NCBI GenBank assembly: GCA_963808615.1
Contig: CAWEGV010000012.1
Span: forward strand, 1,641,887-1,705,886
Source: Palsa-504 sp963808615
GTDB lineage: Bacteria > Actinomycetota > Actinomycetes > Streptosporangiales > Streptosporangiaceae
Direction of reading: 5' to 3'
Length of the DNA stretch: 64,000 bases
Shown in pieces: positions 44,302-53,323 of this stretch (positions within the stretch are counted from its first letter, which is position 1; every line of letters starts with the position of its first letter). The notes beneath the pieces are model-generated. The model saw only the letters and a program-made list of their open reading frames with translations. It ran no database searches and was not told the origin of the DNA. The position numbers and the translations under genes were made by a program.

Positions 44302-44344
44302 GACAAGGTCTCCTGCGTTGTACTGTCCGGGCTGGTATGGCGTG

Positions 44345-46357
44345 CTATCCGCTGGGCGTGACGCTGAAGATGTGGGCGGCCTGCGCCGGGTGCAGGCGGA
44401 CGTAGTTGGCGTTCCCCCACCAGTAGGACTCGCCGGTCAGCTCGTCCGTCGCGGTGAACTCGCGGTCAACGCCGAGCGCGGTCGTATCCAGCCACACCGT
44501 CGCCTCCCTGGTGCGGTGCGGGTCCAGGTTCACGACCACCAGCACGATGTCGCTCCCCCCCATCGTCGGCGTTCCCGGAATCCTATCCGCCCGCTTGGAA
44601 AAGCACATCAGTTCGGGCTGGTCAGCGCGATGGAAACGCAGGTTGCGGAGCTGGTGCAGCGCCGGGTGGGCTCGCCTGATCCGGTTGAGCTCGCCGATGA
44701 AGTCCGCGATGCCCAGGCCGGCTATGGCAGCCGCCTCCCAGTCACGGGGTCTGTACTGGTATTTCTCCGAATCCAGGTACTCCTCACTGCCCAGCCGCAC
44801 CGGCCGGTTCTCGCACAGCTCATACCCGGAGTAGATTCCCCAGGTCGGCGAGAGCATGGACGCCAGGACGGCCCGGATCTTGAACGCGGCGACCCCGCCG
44901 GTCTGCAGGTACTCGGTGAGGATGTCCGGGGTGTTGGTGAAGAAGTTGGGCCGCATGTAGGGGGCGTCGGGGCCGGACAGCTCGCGCAGGTACTCGGTCA
45001 GCTCCCAGACGTTGTTCCGCCAGGTGAAGTACGTGTAGGACTGGTGGAAGCCGATCTTGGCCAGGGTGCGCATCATGGCCGGCCGGGTGAACGCCTCGGC
45101 CAGGAATAGCACGTCAGGGTCGCTGACGCGGATCTCGGCGAGCAGCCGTTCCCAGAACCGCAGCGGCTTGGTGTGCGGGTTGTCGACGCGGAAGATCCGC
45201 ACGCCGTGATCCATCCACAGCCGGACGATGCGCAGCACCTCCGCGTAGATGCCCTCCGGGTCGTTGTCGAAGTTGAGCGGGTAGATGTCCTGGTACTTCT
45301 TGGGCGGGTTCTCGGCGTAGGCGATGGAGCCGTCCGCCCTGGTGGTGAACCATTCCGGGTGCTCCTTGACCCACGGGTGATCCGGCGAGGTCTGCAGGGC
45401 CAGGTCGAGCGCGACCTCCATGCCGAGCTCGCGGGTACCGGCCACGAACGCGTCGAAGTCGGCGAACGTGCCCAGGTCCGGGTGGATGGCGTCATGCCCT
45501 CCCTCGGCCGATCCGATCGCCCATGGCGACCCGGGATCGCCGTCGGCGGGGGTCAGCGTGTTGTTCCTGCCCTTCCTGAACGTGGTGCCGATCGGGTGCA
45601 CCGGCGGCAGGTACACCACGTCGAAGCCCATGGCCGCGATCGCGTCCAGCCGCCTGGCCGCGGTGCGCAGCGTGCCAGAGACCGGCGGCCTGCGGCCGGC
45701 CGGGTCGACCTGGGCCCCTTCCGAACGCGGAAAGAACTCATACCACGACGCGAACAGCGCCCGCTGCCGGTCCACCTGAATGGCCAGCGACCGGGACCGG
45801 GTCACGAGCTCGCGCAGCGGCCAGTGGGCCAGGATGCTGGCGATGGCCGGATCCTCGACCGCCGCGAACCTGCCCAGCGGCGTCAGCTGGCGATTGCGCA
45901 GCCACGCGGCCAGCGTGCGCAGCGCGGCGCGGGCTGCTGCCGCCCGGTTCGCTCCGGGCGGCAGGGGGATCCTCCGCGCGGCCCGCTCGAACAGCAGCGC
46001 ACCCTCGGTGAGCATCAACTCGACGTCCTGGCTGGCCGGTATCTTGATGGCCGCGTCACGGTGCCAGCTCGCGATCGGATCGGCCCACGCTTCCACGTGG
46101 AAGCGCCACAGCCCCTCGCGCGTCACGGTCACGTCCGCGCCGTAGCGGTCAGTCCCCGGCACGAGCAGGCGCATCGGCACCAGCCGGCCCGCGATGCGTT
46201 CTGGATCCCGCAGCACCGCGCCGACGCCGATCTCGCCGTGCCCTTCGCGGAACACCGTAGCGCTCACACCGAAGGTCTCCCCGGCCACCGCCTTGGCCGG
46301 ACGGGTCCCGCAGTCCACCGCAGGCTCGACGTCAAGGATCGGGATTCGTCCAATCAC
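44345..46357 (-). CDS. glgE: Alpha-1,4-glucan:maltose-1-phosphate maltosyltransferase
   Basis: Adds maltosyl units from maltose-1-phosphate to alpha-1,4-glucan. The 670-residue GH13_3 enzyme has an N-terminal beta domain (IGRIPILDVEPAVDCGTRPA), YLPPVHPIGTTFRKGRNN, the nucleophile at about Asp392 in FRVDNPHTKPLRFW, the acid at about Glu421 in FLAEAFTRPAMM, and the maltose-phosphate site segment ENPPKKYQDIYPLNFDND. It is first in the operon glgE-treS-mak-glgB and divergent from glgP. Full length and intact. Confidence 0.97.
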   Translation of the reverse strand: MIGRIPILDVEPAVDCGTRPAKAVAGETFGVSATVFREGHGEIGVGAVLRDPERIAGRLVPMRLLVPGTDRYGADVTVTREGLWRFHVEAWADPIASWHRDAAIKIPASQDVELMLTEGALLFERAARRIPLPPGANRAAAARAALRTLAAWLRNRQLTPLGRFAAVEDPAIASILAHWPLRELVTRSRSLAIQVDRQRALFASWYEFFPRSEGAQVDPAGRRPPVSGTLRTAARRLDAIAAMGFDVVYLPPVHPIGTTFRKGRNNTLTPADGDPGSPWAIGSAEGGHDAIHPDLGTFADFDAFVAGTRELGMEVALDLALQTSPDHPWVKEHPEWFTTRADGSIAYAENPPKKYQDIYPLNFDNDPEGIYAEVLRIVRLWMDHGVRIFRVDNPHTKPLRFWERLLAEIRVSDPDVLFLAEAFTRPAMMRTLAKIGFHQSYTYFTWRNNVWELTEYLRELSGPDAPYMRPNFFTNTPDILTEYLQTGGVAAFKIRAVLASMLSPTWGIYSGYELCENRPVRLGSEEYLDSEKYQYRPRDWEAAAIAGLGIADFIGELNRIRRAHPALHQLRNLRFHRADQPELMCFSKRADRIPGTPTMGGSDIVLVVVNLDPHRTREATVWLDTTALGVDREFTATDELTGESYWWGNANYVRLHPAQAAHIFSVTPSG

Positions 46358-46571
46358 GCTGGTTACGCTACCGATCGCGGCGGGTGTGAATCCAGTCCGG
46401 GGGCGGCTATCGTGGCCCGGCGCAACAACCGGTTGCGAGAAGGATCGGGAGAATATAACCAGCGTTCGTTCGGAATAATGTGAATTGATTTTCTGCCCGT
46501 AGCGGGGGCCGGGCCGGACGCGGCCGGCCGACGGTTCTGCGTTACGGGCGCGGACCCACTATGGTCTGCCC
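46358..46571. promoter_or_regulatory. Divergent promoter region glgE / glgP
   Basis: A 214-bp gap between divergent genes. Bases 46447-46495 are strikingly AT-rich; on the minus strand TATATT (about 46450) is a good -10 candidate for glgE, and on the plus strand TAATGT or TATAAC could serve glgP. The motif ATTATTCCGAACG seen here on the minus strand recurs at 55086 after the icd core. No operator was recognised. Confidence 0.5.
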
Positions 46572-49232
46572 GTGAGAGCGATTCGCCGGTTCACCGTCCG
46601 CATTACCCTGCCCGAGGCGCTGGCCCCGCTGCACGGACTGATGCTGAACCTCCGCTGGTCCTGGCATGCCCCGACCGCCGACCTGTTCGCCTCGATCGAC
46701 CCGGCCGCCTGGCAGGCGTCCGGCGGCGACCCGATCGCGATGCTCAGCGCGCTGCCGCCGGAGCGGATCGCGGCCCTCGCGGCCGACCCGGGCTTCGGCG
46801 CCCGGCTGGCCGAGGCCGAGCGGGACTTGCGCGACTACTTGTCGGGTCCGCGCTGGTACGCGGGCTCGGGGCTGGCCGAGTCCGGGCCCGCGGCGATCGC
46901 GTACTTCTCTCCCGAGTACGGCATCACCGCCGCGCTGCCGCAGTACTCCGGTGGCCTGGGCATCCTGGCCGGTGATCACCTGAAGTCGGCCAGTGACCTC
47001 GGCGTGCCGCTGATCGGAGTGGGGCTGCTGTACCGGCACGGGTATTTCACCCAGTCGCTGTCCGCCGACGGCTGGCAGGCCGAGCGCTATCCCGGCGACG
47101 ACCCGAACGGCCTGCCGCTTGAGCTGCTCCGCGACGATGCCGGGGCGGCGGTTCACGTCACGGTCGGCCTGCCCGCGGGCCGGCGGCTGTCCGCCCAGGT
47201 CTGGGTGGTGCAGGTGGGCCGGGTCCCGCTGCTGCTGCTCGATTCCTACGTGGAGGAGAACGAAGCGGACCTGCACGAGGTCACCGACCGGCTGTACGGC
47301 GGCGGCAGCGAGCATAGGCTCCGCCAGGAACTGCTGCTCGGGGTGGGCGGGGTGCGCGCGGTCCGGGCGTTCTGCGCGCTGCGCGGCCATCCGGCGCCTG
47401 AGGTGTTCCACACCAACGAGGGCCATGCCGGGTTCCTCGGCCTGGAGCGGATCCGCGAGTATGCCGAGCGGGGCCTGAGCTTCGACGAGGCCATCGAGGT
47501 GTGCCGGGCCGGCACGGTGTTCACCACGCACACCCCGGTCCCGGCGGGCATCGACAGGTTCGACGGCGACCTGGTACGGCAGCACTTCGACGATGACCCG
47601 CTGCTGCCCATCGACCGGGTGCTCGCGCTCGGCGCGGAGACCTACCCGGGCGGTGACCCCGACGTGTTCAACATGGCCGTCATGGGCATGCGCCTGGCCC
47701 AGCGCGTCAACGGCGTCTCGCTGCTGCACGGCCAGGTGAGCCGGGCGATGTTCGCGGGCCTATGGCCGGGCTTCGACACCGGCGAGGTGCCCATCGGCTC
47801 GGTCACCAACGGCGTGCACACGCCCACCTGGGTGGCGCCGCAGATCCTGGCCCTGACCGGCGCGGGCCCGGGCGAGGCCAGCGGCTGGGACTGGGAACGG
47901 GCCGCCACCGCCCCGGCGGCCGAGATCTTCCGGGTCCGGCACGCGCTGCGGGCCCGGCTGGTGGCCGAGACCCGGCGGCGGCTGCGCGCCTCCTGGCGGC
48001 AGCGCGGCGCGTCCGAGGCCGAGATGACCTGGATCGACGACGTGCTCGACGAGCACGTGCTCACGATCGGGTTCGCCCGGCGGGTGCCCTCCTACAAGCG
48101 GCTCACGCTCATGCTCAACGACCCCGAGCAGCTCACCCGGCTGCTGAACGACCCCCTGCACCCGGTGCAGGTCGTGGTGGCGGGCAAGGCGCATCCGGCC
48201 GACGACAGCGGCAAGGCCCTGATCCAGCAGATGGTCCAGTTCAGCGACGCTTCGGACGTGCGGCGCAGGATCGTGTTCCTGCCCGACTACGACATGGCCA
48301 TGGCGCACACCCTGGTGCAGGGCTGCGACGTGTGGCTGAACAACCCGCTGCGCCCGCTGGAGGCCTGCGGCACCTCGGGCATGAAGGCTGCGCTGAACGG
48401 CGGGCTGAACCTCTCTGTCCGCGACGGCTGGTGGGACGAGTGGTACGACGGCGGCAACGGGTGGGAGATACCCTCGGCCGACGGCGTGGCCGACGCCGCG
48501 CGGCGGGACGAGCTCGAGGCCCAGGCGCTGTACGAGCTGCTGGGCAAGGCGGTGGCGCCGCTGTACTACGACCGGGACGGGGACGGGATCCCGCTGGGCT
48601 GGGTGGAGCGCATTCGGCACACGTTCCGCTCGCTCGGGCCGAAGGTGCAGGCCGAGCGCATGGTCAGGGAGTATGTGTCGGAGCTGTACTGGCCCGCCGC
48701 GGCAGCCAACCGCGAGCTGTCCGATGCGGAGGGGTTCGGTCCCGCGCGGGAGCTGGCCGCCTGGAAGAAGCGCGTGATCCAGGCCTGGCCGCAGGTGCGG
48801 ATCGAGCACGTGGAGTCCGAGGCGGCCGGGACGCTGGGCCAGCGCCTGGGCTCGGCGCTCACGGTGTGGGTCTCGGTAGCGCTGGGGGAGCTGAGCCGTG
48901 ACGACGTGGTGGTGGAAGTGGTGTACGGCCGGCCCGACGAGGACGACGAGATCGTGCGGCCCGCCTACGCCACGCTGGCCGCCGAGCTCGCCCCCGCCGC
49001 CGCCGCGGCCCCGGACGCCTCGAGCACCCCGGCTGCCGCTGGGTCCTCCGGCTCCTCCGCGGCTTCCAGCGTGGTGCGGTATTCGGGTGAGGTGCCGCTG
49101 GACCGGCCTGGGCCGTTCGGCTACACGGTGCGCGTGCTGCCCTGGCACCCGCTGCTGGACAGCCGGGCCGAGCTGGGGCTGGTGACCTACCCGCAGGCGC
49201 CGCCCGGCATGACCAACGGCGACCTGCGCTGA
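46572..49232 (+). CDS. glgP: Alpha-glucan phosphorylase
   Basis: A PLP-dependent GT35 enzyme that releases glucose-1-phosphate from glucan ends. The 886-residue protein begins with the DUF3417 domain typical of the actinobacterial type (PLHGLMLNLRWSWH), has EYGITAALPQYSGGLGILAGDHLKSASDLG, HTNEGHAGFL, FTTHTPVPAGIDRF, and the PLP lysine at about Lys605 in GTSGMKAALNGGLNLSVRDG. A short Ala/Ser/Pro insert lies at about 810-835. It starts at GTG 46572, divergent from glgE, so synthesis and breakdown share one control region. Confidence 0.95.
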   Translation: MRAIRRFTVRITLPEALAPLHGLMLNLRWSWHAPTADLFASIDPAAWQASGGDPIAMLSALPPERIAALAADPGFGARLAEAERDLRDYLSGPRWYAGSGLAESGPAAIAYFSPEYGITAALPQYSGGLGILAGDHLKSASDLGVPLIGVGLLYRHGYFTQSLSADGWQAERYPGDDPNGLPLELLRDDAGAAVHVTVGLPAGRRLSAQVWVVQVGRVPLLLLDSYVEENEADLHEVTDRLYGGGSEHRLRQELLLGVGGVRAVRAFCALRGHPAPEVFHTNEGHAGFLGLERIREYAERGLSFDEAIEVCRAGTVFTTHTPVPAGIDRFDGDLVRQHFDDDPLLPIDRVLALGAETYPGGDPDVFNMAVMGMRLAQRVNGVSLLHGQVSRAMFAGLWPGFDTGEVPIGSVTNGVHTPTWVAPQILALTGAGPGEASGWDWERAATAPAAEIFRVRHALRARLVAETRRRLRASWRQRGASEAEMTWIDDVLDEHVLTIGFARRVPSYKRLTLMLNDPEQLTRLLNDPLHPVQVVVAGKAHPADDSGKALIQQMVQFSDASDVRRRIVFLPDYDMAMAHTLVQGCDVWLNNPLRPLEACGTSGMKAALNGGLNLSVRDGWWDEWYDGGNGWEIPSADGVADAARRDELEAQALYELLGKAVAPLYYDRDGDGIPLGWVERIRHTFRSLGPKVQAERMVREYVSELYWPAAAANRELSDAEGFGPARELAAWKKRVIQAWPQVRIEHVESEAAGTLGQRLGSALTVWVSVALGELSRDDVVVEVVYGRPDEDDEIVRPAYATLAAELAPAAAAAPDASSTPAAAGSSGSSAASSVVRYSGEVPLDRPGPFGYTVRVLPWHPLLDSRAELGLVTYPQAPPGMTNGDLR

Positions 49233-49271
49233 GCGGGCGTCCCCCCGGCCATCTGAGAAAGGGGTCTTTCC

Positions 49272-50051
49272 ATGGGTGAATTCGTCCGGCTGGAGATCGC
49301 GGACGGCATCGGCACGATCCGCCTGGACCGGCCGCCGGTCAACGCGCTGAACGACCAGGTGCGCGACGAGCTCGCGGCCGCTGCCTCCTCGGCAGCTGCC
49401 GACGAGGAGATCCGCGCGGTGATCCTGTACGGCGGCGAGAAGGTCTTCGCCGCCGGAGCCGACATCAAGGAGATGGCCGAGGCGAGCTACGCCGCGATGG
49501 CCGACCGGTCCGGCCGACTCCAGGCCGCGCTGTCGCTCGTGGCCGCCATCGGAAAGCCGGTGGTGGCCGCCATCACCGGGTACGCCCTGGGCGGCGGGCT
49601 CGAGCTGGCGCTGGCCGCCGACTTCCGGGTCGCGGGCCAGAACGCCAGGCTCGGCCAGCCCGAGATCCTGCTCGGCGTCATCCCCGGAGCCGGCGGCACC
49701 CAGCGGCTGGCTCGCCTGGTCGGCCCGGCCAAGGCCAAGGACATCGTCTTCACCGGCCGGATGCTGCCGGCGGCCGAGGCGCTCGCCCTGGGCCTGGTGG
49801 ACCTAGTCGTCCCGGACGCGTCGGTGTACCAGGCCGCGCTCGACCTGGTCAAGCGTTACGCAACCGGTCCCGCCCTGGCGCTGCGGGCGGCCAAGCAGGC
49901 CATCGACCGCGGCCTGGACGTGGACCTGGCCACCGGCCTGGAGATCGAGCGAGTGCAGTTCGCCGCCCTGTTCGCCACCGAGGACCAGCGCTCCGGCATG
50001 CGCAGCTTCATCGAGAAAGGCCCCGGCCAGGCCACCTTCACCGGCCGCTGA
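49272..50051 (+). CDS. Enoyl-CoA hydratase/isomerase family protein
   Basis: A 259-residue crotonase. The oxyanion-hole segments are KVFAAGADIKEMAE and YALGGGLELALAADFR, and the two catalytic Glu positions fall in GGGLELAL and QPEILLGVIPGAGGTQRL, so it should hydrate enoyl-CoA in beta-oxidation. AGAAAGGGG precedes the ATG. No other fatty-acid genes are adjacent, so the precise chain length and pathway are open. Confidence 0.93.
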   Translation: MGEFVRLEIADGIGTIRLDRPPVNALNDQVRDELAAAASSAAADEEIRAVILYGGEKVFAAGADIKEMAEASYAAMADRSGRLQAALSLVAAIGKPVVAAITGYALGGGLELALAADFRVAGQNARLGQPEILLGVIPGAGGTQRLARLVGPAKAKDIVFTGRMLPAAEALALGLVDLVVPDASVYQAALDLVKRYATGPALALRAAKQAIDRGLDVDLATGLEIERVQFAALFATEDQRSGMRSFIEKGPGQATFTGR

Positions 50052-50111
50052 CCCCTGGGCGCCCCGCTGGCCCCTGGGCGCCCCGCTGGCCCCTGGGCGC
50101 CCCGCTGGCCT
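50052..50111. repeat. 20-bp tandem repeat between convergent genes
   Basis: Three near-perfect copies of CCCCTGGGCGCCCCGCTGGC fill the gap after the crotonase gene. Each unit contains GGGCGCCC, which is self-complementary, so the transcript could fold and end here. Confidence 0.8.
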
Positions 50112-50114
50112 CAG

Positions 50115-50525
50115 TCAGCTGCCGGCGACGAGCTTGCGCAGGGCCTGGGCCGCCTGGGCGTTCTGATCGGCAAAGGCGACCAGGGCTTTGGCCAGGGCCG
50201 CCGCCCATTCGGCGATCGGGACGGTCTGCCGGGACAGCACCACACCGCGCACCGCGCGGCAGATCTCCGCCACCGCTTTGCCGTTCTTCACCGACAGCGT
50301 CATCTGCTGATCGCCGAGTTGCACCGCGATCCTGGAGATCTCCCCGGGGCGGCCGCGCATCCGGTCCGACACGCTCCGCTCCCGGTCCACGGTCACGAAC
50401 TCGCTGGGCAGCGCCTCACCCAGGGACTGGGTCAGGACACGGGCGTAGATGGCCACGTCGGTGCTGTCGGCACGCAGAGCAGCGGTGACCATGTCCAGCG
50501 ACAGCGCGTCGTCTTGCTCAGTCAT
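50115..50525 (-). CDS. Conserved hypothetical protein
   Basis: I do not recognise this 136-residue protein. It has no membrane segment or signal peptide. Residues about 1-35 are helical, the middle (EFVTVDRERSVSDRMRGRPG, then SRIAVQLGDQQMTLSVKNGK) looks like a small beta sheet, and the end is an Ala-rich helix (QNAQAAQALRKLVAGS). Codon use is as in neighbours and the ATG is well placed. It is divergent from the kinase gene. Confidence 0.7.
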   Translation of the reverse strand: MTEQDDALSLDMVTAALRADSTDVAIYARVLTQSLGEALPSEFVTVDRERSVSDRMRGRPGEISRIAVQLGDQQMTLSVKNGKAVAEICRAVRGVVLSRQTVPIAEWAAALAKALVAFADQNAQAAQALRKLVAGS

Positions 50526-50577
50526 CGGTCGACCCCACAGGTAGCGATGCCGTGATTGTAGTGTGCGGTCCCGCCGC

Positions 50578-50690
50578 GCGCCGGCCCGAGCCCGCCCGCC
50601 GGCCCGAGCCCGCCCGCCGGCCCGAGCCCGCCGGCCCTAGCCCGCCCGCCGGCCCGAGCCCGCCCGCCCTAGCCCGCGCCGCCCCGGGCC
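50578..50690. repeat. 18-bp tandem repeat upstream of the kinase gene
   Basis: About five to six imperfect units of GGCCCGAGCCCGCCCGCC lie between the hypothetical gene and the kinase. The frame of the kinase is open through them, but the kinase domain starts 100 bases later behind its own signals, so this is read as intergenic. A TATAGATA at about 50728 may be a -10 box. Confidence 0.7.
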
Positions 50691-50791
50691 CGCGGGCCGA
50701 GCGGGCCCGACGACCCAGGCAGTCCGTTATAGATAGGCAACCTCGTGTTCCCTCCCCAAGGAGGAATCTGTTTCGTACCCTGGAATCCGCG

Positions 50792-52561
50792 ATGCCTGCG
50801 ACCGAACGACTGCCGGGGACCCTCGGCCCGTATCGCCTTCAGGACCGCCTCGGGGAAGGCGGCATGGGGGTGGTGCACCTCGCCCGCGATGCGCAAGGCC
50901 GCCCGGTGGCGGTCAAGGTGCTGCATACCGCGGCGACCGAGAGCGACAACGCCCGCCGCCGCCTGGCCCGCGAGGTCGAGACCATGCGCCGGGTCCGCAG
51001 CCCGTTCGTGGCCGAGGTCCTCGATGCCGATGTGGCCGGCGAGTTCCCCTACATCGTCACCCGCTACGTGCCCGGCACGACGCTGGATGAGATGGTGCGC
51101 ACCCGGGGGCCGCTGTCGGGCTCGGGACTTCGCAGGCTCGCCTGCGGCACGGCGGAGGCGCTGGCCGCGATCCACGCCGCCGGGGTGGTGCATCGCGACC
51201 TGAAGCCGGGCAACGTGATGCTCTCCGAGGACCGCCCGGTAGTGATCGACTTCGGCATCGCGCAACTCGGCGACGCCACCCGGCTGACCGAGACCGGGCT
51301 GGTCATGGGGACGCCCGGCTATCTGGCGCCCGAGGTCATCGAGGGCCAGCCGAGCAGCCCGGCGTCGGATGTGCACTCCTGGGGCGCCACCATGGCGTTC
51401 GCCGCGACCGGCCGTCCGCCGTACGGCAGCGGTTCGTATGAGTCGATCTTCTTCCGGATCGTCTCGGGGCAGGCCGATCTGGCCGGCGTCCCGGCCGCGC
51501 TCGTGCCGCTGCTCACCGCGGCGCTGGCCAGGGACCCGGCCCACCGCCCGTCGGCCAGCTGGCTCAGCACCTACTCCAGCGCCCTCGACCCGTCGGCGAT
51601 GGGCCAGGCCCCGGCTGTCCCTGGCGCGGGCCCGAACCCGGCGGCCGCGCTCAACGGAGCAAGCAACGGGAACGGCAGGAAAGCCGGGAAGCGCGCCCCC
51701 GGGCAGGCCTATCCCGCGCCCAAGCAGGCCGCCAGGGATGTCGCCGACCTGCTTCCCCCCGTCGTCTACGCCCCCTTCCCGCTCAACGGGCGGGACAGTC
51801 GAGCTCAGCAAGGCCCCCGCGCCGCGCAAGCACCACGAGCACCTCAAGGACCACAAGCACCACGAGCCCCGGCACCTCCGCAAGCCCAACGGGGCAGCAC
51901 CACGATGGCCGGCCTGGCGGTCATGATCACCGCCGTGGCGCTGACCGTGATGCTGCCCGTGGCCGGCCTGCTGGTATCGCTGGGCGCCATTACCTTGCTC
52001 CGGGCGGCCGACCGGGCCCAGAGCACGCTGGCGGTGCGCCGGTCGGTACGCGGCCCGCGGCCCAGCGACCTGCTGATGGTGATGGTCACGGCACCGCTGG
52101 CGGTAGCCAGGGCGCTGTTCACCGAGGCGCTGATGGCGCCGCTGGCGCTGCTGGCGGCCGCCGCCACTTACGTCGTCATGGTCGCGGTCACGCCCAGCCT
52201 GGCGCTGTCGCGGGCCGGTGCTTACGCGGCCGCGGCCATCGTAGCCTGGTACGGCATCGGCCCCGGTTCACGCCGCCCGCGCCGCCAGCTGGACCGGATG
52301 GCGGGTGCCGTGGCGCGGACGCCCTGGTCAGCGGCGATGATCGCGCTCGCGGTGTGGGCGCTGGCGATCGGCGTCGCCATCCTCGCGGTCTCGCAGACGC
52401 CGTACTACTGGCCGGTCATGAATCCGCACCTGCCCGCGCTGCACGGCTGGCCGTCCATCACGCCGCACCTGAACCGGCTGCACCACCTCGGGGCTCCCCG
52501 CCTGCCCCAGCTACCCAGGCTGGTCTCTTCGGCGACGAGCTGGCTGTCCCGGCACGCCTGA
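50792..52561 (+). CDS. Membrane Ser/Thr protein kinase (PknB-like)
   Basis: A 589-residue eukaryote-type kinase. The kinase domain occupies residues about 10-270: glycine loop RLGEGGMGVVHLA, ATP lysine at Lys42 (VAVKVL), catalytic Asp136 in VVHRDLKPGNVM, Asp153 in VIDFGIAQ, and GTPGYLAPEV. A Pro/Gln/Arg linker follows to about 370, then four membrane helices (AGLAVMITAVALTVMLPVAG onward). There are no PASTA repeats, so the sensed signal is unknown. AAGGAGG lies 28 bases before ATG 50792, unusually far; a CTG at 50768 would fit the spacing. The 3' end overlaps the convergent FHA gene. Confidence 0.9.
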   Translation: MPATERLPGTLGPYRLQDRLGEGGMGVVHLARDAQGRPVAVKVLHTAATESDNARRRLAREVETMRRVRSPFVAEVLDADVAGEFPYIVTRYVPGTTLDEMVRTRGPLSGSGLRRLACGTAEALAAIHAAGVVHRDLKPGNVMLSEDRPVVIDFGIAQLGDATRLTETGLVMGTPGYLAPEVIEGQPSSPASDVHSWGATMAFAATGRPPYGSGSYESIFFRIVSGQADLAGVPAALVPLLTAALARDPAHRPSASWLSTYSSALDPSAMGQAPAVPGAGPNPAAALNGASNGNGRKAGKRAPGQAYPAPKQAARDVADLLPPVVYAPFPLNGRDSRAQQGPRAAQAPRAPQGPQAPRAPAPPQAQRGSTTMAGLAVMITAVALTVMLPVAGLLVSLGAITLLRAADRAQSTLAVRRSVRGPRPSDLLMVMVTAPLAVARALFTEALMAPLALLAAAATYVVMVAVTPSLALSRAGAYAAAAIVAWYGIGPGSRRPRRQLDRMAGAVARTPWSAAMIALAVWALAIGVAILAVSQTPYYWPVMNPHLPALHGWPSITPHLNRLHHLGAPRLPQLPRLVSSATSWLSRHA

Positions 52562-53119
52562 GGCGTTATCGGCGTCAGCCAGCGGCATCGGCTTGACCAG
52601 CCCGAGCGCCACGACCTCGTTGGCCAGCCTGGTGCGCCGGTTGGGTCCCTCTGGCACCCGGAACTTCTGGTACAGCCTCAGCAGGTGCTGCTTGACCGCC
52701 GCCTCGGTCACCACCAGGTCGGCAGCGATCTGGTGAGCGGTGGCGGGCACGGCGAACGCCTCGTCGGACAGCGCGGGCCGGCACAACGAGACGAGCACAT
52801 CCCGCTCGCGGCGGGTCAGCTCGGGCACGGCCGAGCGGCGCAGGTCCGCCTCCTCGGTGAGGTCCTCCTGCTGCAGCCCGCCGATCCGGCCGCGGGCCGC
52901 GCCGAAGCTCAGCACGTCGCCGTTGTCGAGGACCCTGCGCGCGACCGGCCGCCCGTTAACCCTGGTCCCGTTGCGTGACAAACCGAGATCCACCACGTAG
53001 ACGTAGGGGCCGCGGCGAACCAGCTCGGCGTGCAGCCGCGAGACGCTCGGATCGTCGAGACGGATGTCGGCGCCCCGTCCGCGGCCGATGGTCGTCACCT
53101 CCGCGCGCAGCGGGATCAC
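52511..53119 (-). CDS. FHA domain protein with LuxR-like C-terminal helix-turn-helix
   Basis: The 202-residue annotated protein has an FHA domain (TIGRGRGADIRLDDPSVSRLHAEL, then GLSRNGTRVNGRPV) that binds phosphothreonine. From about residue 95 (LTRRERDVLVSL) a DNA-binding-like helix set follows with AADLVVTEAAVKQHLLRLYQKF. It is probably a phospho-dependent transcription factor and a plausible partner of the adjacent kinase. The frame stays open to a TAG at 53176 and reads the expected first FHA strand (TPFLRIEDSGEV), but no ATG, GTG or TTG occurs before GTG 53119. The true start is therefore unclear. It overlaps the kinase gene end by 51 bases. Confidence 0.8.
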   Translation of the reverse strand: MIPLRAEVTTIGRGRGADIRLDDPSVSRLHAELVRRGPYVYVVDLGLSRNGTRVNGRPVARRVLDNGDVLSFGAARGRIGGLQQEDLTEEADLRRSAVPELTRRERDVLVSLCRPALSDEAFAVPATAHQIAADLVVTEAAVKQHLLRLYQKFRVPEGPNRRTRLANEVVALGLVKPMPLADADNASGVPGQPARRRRDQPG

Positions 53120-53323
53120 CTCGCCGCTGTCCTCGATGCGGAGAAACGGTGTATCCGCGGCGGACCCTCCCGTCTAGCGGAACAGTTAGGCATATCTCAC
53201 CATTAGGTCACCCGCCGTGTCACTGGTCTCACCGCGAGATTGCGGCGCGATACCGGCCATGCCCTGACTCCGGGCGGCCTGCCCCCCGGTAAACTTCCGA
53301 GCGGAGAGCCGGGAGGCACGTGC

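Noticed and set aside
50552..50791. N-terminal extension of the kinase from 50552.
   Set aside because: It consists of an 18-bp tandem repeat read as Arg/Pro/Glu, lacks a ribosome site, and includes the likely promoter. The kinase domain starts right after ATG 50792.
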